64,000 nt of DNA from Glycomyces sp. NRRL B-16210 (GTDB lineage Bacteria > Actinomycetota > Actinomycetes > Mycobacteriales > Micromonosporaceae): NCBI RefSeq assembly GCF_000719515.1, contig NZ_JOGR01000003.1:1-64000 (forward strand), in the 5' to 3' direction. A program made the translations under genes and the position numbers. Below the pieces are notes generated by a model that was not told the origin of the DNA, did no database searches, and saw only the letters and a program-made list of their open reading frames with translations. Every line of letters begins with the position of its first letter. Positions within the stretch are counted from its first letter, which is position 1. Shown piece by piece: positions 58,269 to 64,000 of the stretch.

Positions 58269-59675
58269 TCAGTCCTCGTGGGTGAACTTCTCGATGGAGT
58301 CGTCGGCCGCGGTCTCGTCGGCGGACTTCTGCATCCGCTCGATGAACTCGTCGGGGGTCGACTCGCCGGCCATGAGCGAACCGAGCGCGGGCCTGACCTC
58401 CTCGTTCATCTTCGTGTACCAGAAGCGGAACCGCGGCTGGAAGAGGTCGTCGGGATTGGACACCAGCTGGTCGGTGATCTGCGCCGCCGGGTTGTCGAGG
58501 TCGACGCCCTTGACGACGGTGGCCGCCTGCACGGTGTCGCCGAAGATCTGCGCGCCCTCCTGGGAGAGCATGATGCGCAGGTACTCGTAGGCCCCGGCGA
58601 GGTTCGCCGCGTTCTTGGGGACCACGAACGGCTCCTCGCCGCCGGCGCTGATGAGGCCGGGCTGGACCGAGCCTTCGAGGTAGGGCACGCCCAGCGGCGC
58701 GTACTCGAAGTCCTCGGGCGCGATGGCCTTCTGCTCGTTGGGGAGCCAGGAGCCGCACGGCAGGAACGCCGCCTGGCGCTCGTTGAGGGCCGTCTGCGAC
58801 TGGATGTGGTCGATGCCCGGCGTGCCGTCGAGGATGTACCCGGCGGTGTAGAGCCCGTGCATGGCCTCGGCGGCCTTGACGACCGACTCGTGGCGCCACG
58901 CGTCGGGCTCGAGGTGGTCGATGGCCTTGACGACGTCCACGCCGCCGTGGCGGCCGGCGAGGATGAGGAACATGTCGTAGAGGTAGACCGGGTGCTGCCC
59001 GGCGTACGTCCACGGGGCGATGCCCTCGGCCTGGATCTGGGGGCACAGGTCGAGCATCTCGTCCCAGGTCTCCGGCGGCGTCCAGCCCTTGTCGCGGAAC
59101 AGCTTCGCGTCGTACCAGATCGTCCACGCCGAGAACACGTAGTTCAGGGCGTAGACCTCGCCGTTGAAGGTGCCCATCTGGAGCACCCCGTCGCGCAGGG
59201 TCTCGCGGACGGTCACGTTCGGGTCGTCGTAGGAGGGCGCGTCGAGCAGCGGCGTCAGCTCGGCGAGCTCGCCGTCGCTCACCAGCGAGTCCATCGGGAT
59301 CTGCTGGGCGCCGGAGTTGTCGAGCACGTCGCAGGGCTCGCCCTGGGCGAAGCGCGGCTGCTGGGTCTCGGCGATCGCCTGCGTCGCCAGGTGCCCGATC
59401 TCGGCGTCGGGGAAGGCGCGGTTGTAGATGGCCTGGTGGGCCACGGCGTACTCCTCGCCGAAGCCGCCGTCGAAGATGACGACGTCCAAGGGGGCGGCCG
59501 GGTCGACGCCGAACGGGTTCTCCGCGTCCTCGCCTACGGTCACCTCCTCGGCGTCGTCGTCGCCCCCGCTGGTCGCGCACGCGCCCAGGGACGTCGCCGC
59601 GAGCCCGGCGGCGGTGGCGCCGAACAGGTTGCGTCGGGTGAAGATCGGATGCCGGTCTGCCATTGGGTACCTCAT
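58269..59675 (-). CDS. Amino-sugar ABC transporter binding lipoprotein (NgcE-like)
   Basis: This 468-residue solute-binding protein has a twin-arginine motif (FTRRNLFGATAAG) and lipobox LGAC, so it is Tat-exported and lipid-anchored. The mature domain resembles NgcE, which binds N-acetylglucosamine and chitobiose in Streptomyces; that match is from general pattern, not alignment. ATG 59675 is preferred since AAGGAG lies 6 nt upstream; an in-frame TTG at 59690 includes this site. It is first in the operon with the two permeases, and no ATPase gene is present. Confidence 0.85.
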   Translation of the reverse strand: MRYPMADRHPIFTRRNLFGATAAGLAATSLGACATSGGDDDAEEVTVGEDAENPFGVDPAAPLDVVIFDGGFGEEYAVAHQAIYNRAFPDAEIGHLATQAIAETQQPRFAQGEPCDVLDNSGAQQIPMDSLVSDGELAELTPLLDAPSYDDPNVTVRETLRDGVLQMGTFNGEVYALNYVFSAWTIWYDAKLFRDKGWTPPETWDEMLDLCPQIQAEGIAPWTYAGQHPVYLYDMFLILAGRHGGVDVVKAIDHLEPDAWRHESVVKAAEAMHGLYTAGYILDGTPGIDHIQSQTALNERQAAFLPCGSWLPNEQKAIAPEDFEYAPLGVPYLEGSVQPGLISAGGEEPFVVPKNAANLAGAYEYLRIMLSQEGAQIFGDTVQAATVVKGVDLDNPAAQITDQLVSNPDDLFQPRFRFWYTKMNEEVRPALGSLMAGESTPDEFIERMQKSADETAADDSIEKFTHED

Positions 59676-59733
59676 GGGTCGCTCCTTCAAGGGGTATCGG
59701 TTCGATGCGGGCCAGGGCGGGCCGGGGCGAGGG

Positions 59734-60666
59734 TCAGCTCGCTCCGTCCCTCGGTTCGGGGGTCGGCCGGTGGCCGACCACCGCTCGGGCCCTGGATTCC
59801 AGGGCCTCCAGGGCTTCGGGAAAGCGCCGCTGCGCGACGGCGATGTGGACGAGGTCGGCCACCAGCAGCGCCGAGTGGCGGGAGGCGAGGAGGTCGGCGC
59901 GGTGGCTGGTGCGCCTCGCGGAGGAGACCAGGCAGACGTCGGCGACCTCGGCGAGCGCGGCCTCGGGGCTCGCGGTGATCGCCGCGGTCAGGGCGCCGCG
60001 GGTGCCGGCCTCGGAGAGCATCTCGATGGTCTCGGCCGTGGTGCCCGAGTGCGAGACGGCGATGGCCACGTCGCCCTCGCCGAGCAGGGCGGCGCTGGCG
60101 AGGGCGTCGTGGACCTCGGTCCAGACCCAGGCGGCGACGCCGGTGCGGTAGAAGCCCATCTGGAGTTCGCGGGCGACGGTGGCACTGGAGCCGACGCCGT
60201 AGACGTCGACGCGGCGGGCGGCCGAGACGGCAGCGGCCACGCGTTCGACGGCGGCGAGGTCGAGGGTGTCGACGGTGCCGCGCAGCATCGCGGCGTCGAT
60301 GGTGATCAGTTGCTTGAGGACTTGGTCGAGGGGGTCGGAGGGGGCGATCTCCTGGCCGATGTTGACGTCCCAGCCGGTCTCGTGCCGTGCGGAGGCGCGC
60401 CCGGTTTCGGTCGCGATCGCGACGCGTAGGGCCGCGTAACCGTCGTATCCGAGGTGACGGCAGAATCGGGTGATGGTTCCCGGCGACGTACCGGAGAGCT
60501 CGGCGAGGTCCATGATGGTGGCCCTCGCGGCGGCTTCGGGGTCGAGCAGCACTTGCTCGGCCACTTTGGACATGGCATCTGACAGTTCGCTCGCGCCGAG
60601 GCGGATCCGTTCGAGGACCCCTGCCTCCGCGGGGGCGATGGGCGCATCGGTCCTGGTTTGGTCCAT
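59734..60666 (-). CDS. RpiR-family transcriptional regulator with SIS domain
   Basis: This 310-residue protein has an N-terminal HTH_6 domain (MSKVAEQVLLDPEAAARATIMDLAEL, PGTITRFCRHLGYDGYAAL) and a C-terminal sugar-isomerase (SIS) domain (VDVYGVGSSATVARELQMGF, AVSHSGTTAETIEML), which in this family binds a phosphosugar. It is divergent from the amino-sugar kinase gene and upstream of the importer, so it probably controls both with an amino-sugar phosphate as ligand. Confidence 0.92.
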   Translation of the reverse strand: MDQTRTDAPIAPAEAGVLERIRLGASELSDAMSKVAEQVLLDPEAAARATIMDLAELSGTSPGTITRFCRHLGYDGYAALRVAIATETGRASARHETGWDVNIGQEIAPSDPLDQVLKQLITIDAAMLRGTVDTLDLAAVERVAAAVSAARRVDVYGVGSSATVARELQMGFYRTGVAAWVWTEVHDALASAALLGEGDVAIAVSHSGTTAETIEMLSEAGTRGALTAAITASPEAALAEVADVCLVSSARRTSHRADLLASRHSALLVADLVHIAVAQRRFPEALEALESRARAVVGHRPTPEPRDGAS

Positions 60667-60746
60667 TGGCGTCCCCTTCGGGAGGTGGATGCAAGAAAAA
60701 CTATTACCTATGCCACACTCATGTCAAGTTCGTGAGAATTATTTTT

Positions 60747-60762
60747 ACTGGTTTGCACCTCA
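60747..60762 (+). promoter_or_regulatory. Possible DasR-like operator upstream of the kinase gene
   Basis: ACTGGTTTGCACCTCA keeps the left half and part of the right half of the Streptomyces DasR consensus ACTGGTCTAGACCAGT, with several mismatches. It lies 39 nt before the kinase start. The surrounding 60667-60800 gap is unusually A/T-rich. Confidence 0.3.
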
Positions 60763-60800
60763 AGCGGATACTGCTGGTAACGCAAGAAGCGGGGAACCCC

Positions 60801-61754
60801 ATGAACGCAAGACTCGCCGTCGGCCTCGACGCCGGCGGGACCAGCAGCCGTGCCGTCCTCATCGACGAGTCGGGCTCCGTGCTGGGCACCGGCGCCTCCG
60901 GGCCGGCCAATCCGGTCGGCGGGGACCGGGAGACGGCCCTGTCGAACATGGCCCTGTCGTTCCAGCGGGCGCTGGGCGGCATCGAGCCGTCCGAGGTCGG
61001 CTCGGTCTGCGTCGGCACCGCGGGGGCGCTCTCGCTCACCGAGGAGGTGCGCGAGCTCTCGGCGGACCTGAAGCGGCGCTTCGCGGTCGGCTGCGAGGTC
61101 GAAGTGGTCTCGGACGCGGTCATCGCGTTCGCGGCCGGGTCGTCGGCGACCGACGGGACGGTGGTCGTCTCGGGCACCGGCGCGGTGGCGTTCGCGATCC
61201 GCGACCGCTCCCCGGCGTTGCGCTCGGACGGTTACGGCTGGCTGTTCGGCGACGCGGGCTCGGGCTTCTGGCTCGGGCGCGAGGCGGTGCGGGCGGCGCT
61301 GCGGCACATCGACGGGAACGGCCCGGGAGGGCGTCTCGTGGAGGCGATCATCGCCGCGATCTCACCCGATCACCGCAGGTCGGGGGCGCTGGTGGCGAAG
61401 TGCATGGCGGATCCGCCGGTGCGGTTGTCGCGCTTCGCGGCGCTGGTGTGCGAAGCGGCGGACGGCGGCGACGCGGTGGCCGAGGGCATCGTGGCGAGGG
61501 CCGTGGGGCACCTGGCCGAGTCGGTGTCGCACGTGGTGGACCGGGAGCTGCCGATCGTGATGGCCGGGAGCCTCCTGACGCGGCCGACGCCGATAGCGGC
61601 GCTGCTCCAGGAGCGGTTCCGGCTGGTGTACCCGAAGGCGGGCATCAGCAAGGCGACCGACCCGGCCATAGGCGCGGCGTGGATGGCCGCGAGCGTCTTC
61701 GTGACCGACCCGGCGGCGAGGGCGAGGCTCCACCGCCAACTCGCCTGGCGCTGA
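60801..61754 (+). CDS. BadF/BadG-family amino-sugar kinase (GlcNAc or MurNAc kinase)
   Basis: This 317-residue ASKHA-fold kinase has GLDAGGTSSRAVLID (phosphate loop 1), VVSGTGAVAFAI (phosphate loop 2), DGYGWLFGDAGSGFWLGREAV and DPAIGAAWMAA, the N-acetylglucosamine kinase/MurK pattern. It would phosphorylate imported GlcNAc or MurNAc. ATG 60801 has GGGGA upstream. It is divergent from an RpiR regulator and convergent with murQ across a repeat array. The presence of murQ, which acts on MurNAc-6-phosphate, makes a MurK role plausible; a GlcNAc kinase role is equally consistent with sequence. Confidence 0.88.
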   Translation: MNARLAVGLDAGGTSSRAVLIDESGSVLGTGASGPANPVGGDRETALSNMALSFQRALGGIEPSEVGSVCVGTAGALSLTEEVRELSADLKRRFAVGCEVEVVSDAVIAFAAGSSATDGTVVVSGTGAVAFAIRDRSPALRSDGYGWLFGDAGSGFWLGREAVRAALRHIDGNGPGGRLVEAIIAAISPDHRRSGALVAKCMADPPVRLSRFAALVCEAADGGDAVAEGIVARAVGHLAESVSHVVDRELPIVMAGSLLTRPTPIAALLQERFRLVYPKAGISKATDPAIGAAWMAASVFVTDPAARARLHRQLAWR

Positions 61755-61872
61755 AGCCGCGAACCCTCAAAACTCGAAACTCGCCCCCGATAGCTAACTC
61801 GATACTCACCCCGAAACTCACCCATCACCTCGTTCAACGCCCCCGATCGACCACCGAGTGCCACACCCACCA

Positions 61873-62183
61873 GGCACCGTCGATCCGGGGGCGATTCTTA
61901 TGCCAGCACTGCCGATCGGTACGGCGGCTCGTCGCCGAAATGGTGCCCATAAAGGCGCGCTCCGCCGCGTGGGCTCAACGGCTTGTCGTACCCCTCGGGC
62001 ACAGTTGAGTCGGGGGCGACTGAGCACCGATGCCTCCCATCGGCGTGCCCACTCGCTAACGAAGCGGCACCCCAGTAGCGCCGCTTCGCCGCGCCGCCTC
62101 AGCGACTTGTCGTACCCCTCAGGCACTGTTGAATCGGGGGCGACTCCACACCGAAGCTTCCCATCGGCGTGCCCGCATTCGCT
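61873..62183. repeat. About 124-bp tandem repeat, 2.5 copies
   Basis: Copies begin at 61873, 61998 and 62122 (spacing 125 and 124). Shared blocks include TCGGGGGCGA, CCCATCGGCGTGCCC and TTGTCGTACCCCTC. Copy 1 is the most diverged. The array fills most of the 429-bp gap between the convergent kinase and murQ genes; no gene lies there. Shorter degenerate repeats of CTCGATACTCACCCCG type lie at 61770-61840. Confidence 0.8.
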
Positions 62184-63119
62184 TCAGCCCACTCCCCCGG
62201 CCAGCGCGCCCGACAGGCGGCCTTCGGCTTGTTCCAGCCGCTCGTCGGCCTCGGCCGCCGGCACGCCGAGTTCGAGCATGACCACCGCGGTCTTCACCCG
62301 ATTCCCCGCCGCAACCAGCGCCTTCTCTGCGGCCTCCGCCTCGGCGCCGGTGATCTCGCGGATCATCCGCACCGCCCGCGCCGCGAGCTTCGAGTTCCCG
62401 ACCCGCATGTCCACCATGTAGTTCCCGTACACCTTCCCCAGGCGCACCATGCTGATCGTCGAGATCATGTTGAGCACGAACTTCTGTGCCGTCCCGGACT
62501 TGAGCCGGGTCGACCCGGCCACGACCTCCGGCCCGACCGCCACCTCGATCGCGAACTCGGCCGCCTCCGACAGCGCCGCCCCCGCGTTGCACGACAGCCC
62601 CACCGTCAGCGCCCCGCGCCGCCGGGCCTCGCGGACCGCGGCGATCACGAACGGCGTGCGGCCGCTCGCGGCCAGGCCCACCACCGCGTCGGCCGGGCCG
62701 ATCGCCTCGGCCGCCATCGCCGCCGCCCCCGCGTCGGCGTCGTCCTCGGTGCCTTCGACGGCGCCCCCTTCGGCGGCCTTCCCGCCGGCGAGGATCGCCT
62801 TCACCAGTTCGGGGTCGGTCGAGAACGTCGGCGGGCACTCGGCGGCGTCCATCACCGCCATCCGCCCGGCCGTCCCCGCACCGACGTAGCGCAGCCGCCC
62901 GCCCTTCGCGAGGCGGTCGGCCACCGCGTCGATCGCGGCGGCGACGTCGGGGAGCACCGCTGCGACCGCGGCCGGTACGCTCGCGTCGGCCTCGTTCATC
63001 GTGCGGGCCAGATCCAGGGTCGAGAGGCCCTCGATCCCCGCGTAGCGCGGATCGGCCTGTTCGGTTGCCAGCATTGCCAGTTGGGCGTGCGCCCGCAGGC
63101 GCTCGGTCGACTCACTCAC
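62184..63119 (-). CDS. murQ: N-acetylmuramic acid 6-phosphate etherase
   Basis: This 311-residue SIS-domain lyase cleaves the lactyl ether of MurNAc-6-phosphate to GlcNAc-6-phosphate in peptidoglycan recycling. VGAGTAGRMAVMDAAECPPTFS, GLAASGRTPFVIAAVREARRRGA and GSTRLKSGTAQKFVLNMIST are MurQ signatures, including the catalytic Glu in the first. GTG 63119 follows TAGGCT by 7 nt, so it is probably leaderless. It is divergent from a second RpiR-type regulator. Confidence 0.96.
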   Translation of the reverse strand: MSESTERLRAHAQLAMLATEQADPRYAGIEGLSTLDLARTMNEADASVPAAVAAVLPDVAAAIDAVADRLAKGGRLRYVGAGTAGRMAVMDAAECPPTFSTDPELVKAILAGGKAAEGGAVEGTEDDADAGAAAMAAEAIGPADAVVGLAASGRTPFVIAAVREARRRGALTVGLSCNAGAALSEAAEFAIEVAVGPEVVAGSTRLKSGTAQKFVLNMISTISMVRLGKVYGNYMVDMRVGNSKLAARAVRMIREITGAEAEAAEKALVAAGNRVKTAVVMLELGVPAAEADERLEQAEGRLSGALAGGVG

Positions 63120-63126
63120 AGTTGCG

Positions 63127-63132
63127 AGCCTA
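63127..63132 (-). promoter_or_regulatory. Leaderless-type -10 of murQ
   Basis: TAGGCT on the minus strand ends 7 nt before GTG 63119. Confidence 0.6.
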
Positions 63133-63148
63133 GCGCAGTGGAGTAAAA

Positions 63149-63173
63149 TTTCAGTCGACTCGTCTCATCTGAA
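63149..63173. promoter_or_regulatory. Candidate operator in the murQ/rpiR intergenic region
   Basis: TTCAG-N14-CTGAA is an inverted repeat in an A/T-rich part of the 102-bp divergent region, placed where the RpiR product could control both genes. Confidence 0.35.
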
Positions 63174-63209
63174 GAAACGCGCCGAACCATCGCGGGACGC
63201 TCCTGGGTG

Positions 63210-63215
63210 TACCGT
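63210..63215 (+). promoter_or_regulatory. Leaderless-type -10 of the second RpiR gene
   Basis: TACCGT ends 6 nt before ATG 63222. Confidence 0.55.
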
Positions 63216-63221
63216 GACGGC

Positions 63222-64000
63222 ATGTCTGCCAGCCGCACCGACGTGCCCAACCTCCTGGTGCTCATCAAATCGGTCCTGCCCTCGCTGTCGAAGGCCGAGA
63301 CCAAGGTCGCACAGGAGATCATCCGCGAGCCCGAGGCCGCCTCGACGCGTACCATCACCGAACTCGCCCGCGCCGCGGGCACCTCCGAGGCGACCGTCGT
63401 GCGCTTCTGCCGCTCGCTCGGCCTCACCGGCCACCGGGAGCTGCGGATGCGGGCCGCGCAGGCGGTCATCGGCACCGGCGAGGGCCCCGACCGCGAGATC
63501 GCCGGCGGCGACATCCCCACGGGCGCCGACATGTCCCGCATCATCGCGACCGTCAGCTACGCCGACATCGGCGCGATCACCGACACCGCCGACGCCCTCG
63601 ACACCGCCGCTTGCGAAGCGGCCGTCGCCGCGCTCGCCGCCGCGGGCCGGATCGACGCGTTCGGCGTCGAAGCCTCCGGGATCGTCGCCACCGACCTGGT
63701 CAAGAAGCTGCACCGGATCGGCCACGTGGCCTTCGCCTGGCCCGACGTGCACGCCGCGCTCGTGGCGACCGGGCTCGCCGGGCCCAAAGACGTGGCCGTG
63801 GCGATCTCGCACTCGGGGGCGACCACCGAGACCGTGGAGTTCCTCGAATCGGCCCGGGCGCGGGAGGCGACGACGATCGCGATCACCAACCACGCCAGGT
63901 CGCCGCTGGCGAAGACGGCCGACCTGGTCCTGACGACCGCCGCGCGGGAAACGACCTTCCGCTCGGGGGCCACCGTCAGCCGCATCGCGCAGCTCATGGT
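63222..64000 (+). CDS. RpiR/MurR-family regulator with SIS domain (cut by window edge)
   Basis: The frame opens at ATG 63222 (MSASRTDVPNLLVLIKSVLP) and is still open at base 64000, giving at least 259 residues. The HTH_6 domain (LSKAETKVAQEIIREPEAAS, GTSEATVVRFCRSLGLTG) is followed by a SIS domain (DAFGVEASGIVATDLVKKL, VAISHSGATTETVEFL). Divergent from murQ, it is the likely MurR-type repressor responding to MurNAc-6-phosphate. A typical member has about 285 residues, so little is missing. Confidence 0.92.
   Translation, partial: MSASRTDVPNLLVLIKSVLPSLSKAETKVAQEIIREPEAASTRTITELARAAGTSEATVVRFCRSLGLTGHRELRMRAAQAVIGTGEGPDREIAGGDIPTGADMSRIIATVSYADIGAITDTADALDTAACEAAVAALAAAGRIDAFGVEASGIVATDLVKKLHRIGHVAFAWPDVHAALVATGLAGPKDVAVAISHSGATTETVEFLESARAREATTIAITNHARSPLAKTADLVLTTAARETTFRSGATVSRIAQLM

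Noticed and set aside
1..64000. Insertion sequences, prophage genes, CRISPR arrays or biosynthetic clusters
   Set aside because: No transposase, integrase, phage structural gene, regularly spaced repeat-spacer array or modular synthase was found; the tandem arrays have no unique spacers.

Overview
The window is a chromosomal segment of a high-GC actinobacterium. Evidence: strong G/C bias at third codon positions, frequent GTG and TTG starts, many leaderless-type promoters, a WhiB protein, a single-chain KGD-type 2-oxoglutarate decarboxylase, nickel superoxide dismutase, the PdtaS kinase, the DUF2469-rnhB-lepB-rplS order, and the mycobacteria-like order sulfite reductase-cysH-sirohydrochlorin chelatase. 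Sugar ABC operons without their own ATPase and Ni-SOD fit a Streptomyces, Micromonospora or Glycomyces type of actinobacterium better than Mycobacterium. The genus cannot be fixed by reading alone.

Layout. 1-2528: end of a PhoPR-like two-component locus with the start of a downstream protein. 2868-7377: a STAS anti-sigma antagonist and kgd. 7618-10812: a carbohydrate ABC importer operon behind a palindrome-bearing promoter. 10866-14154: a small membrane protein, a quinone reductase-like enzyme, sodN, an anti-sigma-like ATPase and a whiB1-type gene with a long upstream region carrying a CRP-type site. 14946-19994: a lipid kinase and a small membrane protein sharing a mirror-image leaderless promoter, then the sulfite-reduction operon (sir, zinc ribbon, cysH, chelatase) behind a cysteine-containing leader peptide. 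20105-29000: pdtaS, DUF2469, rnhB, two signal peptidases, rplS, trmD, rimM, khpA, rpsP, proS. 29142-36610: a CtpE-like P-type ATPase, a DrrAB-like exporter and a MalT-like ATPase. 36905-46512: a secreted Pro-rich protein, dapC-fdxA, a GNAT enzyme, small membrane proteins, a SulP transporter, a heparinase-like lyase preceded by a chain of overlapping mini-ORFs, MerR, and a spermidine-synthase-like protein. 46774-50606: a c-di-AMP (ydaO) riboswitch with an NlpC/P60 hydrolase, a SigB/HrdD-type sigma factor, oligoribonuclease and tRNA-His. 50673-56238: two DUF1707 proteins, then map, adk, secY, rplO, rpmD, rpsE (the distal half of the spc operon). 56420-64000: an NgcEFG-like importer, two RpiR/SIS regulators, a BadF-type amino-sugar kinase and murQ.

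How the genes work together. The last block reads as a cell-wall amino-sugar (GlcNAc/MurNAc) import and salvage set, and it lies directly upstream of rpsE, where rplR would normally be. The sulfite-reduction genes form one translationally coupled operon with a leader peptide suited to cysteine-responsive attenuation. Several unrelated loci share a theme: degenerate tandem arrays (units of 16, 26, 73 and 124 bp) at gene ends or starts. Ten genes have a TANNNT-type hexamer 6 to 8 nt ahead of the start codon, pointing to pervasive leaderless transcription. No insertion sequence, prophage or CRISPR array was seen.
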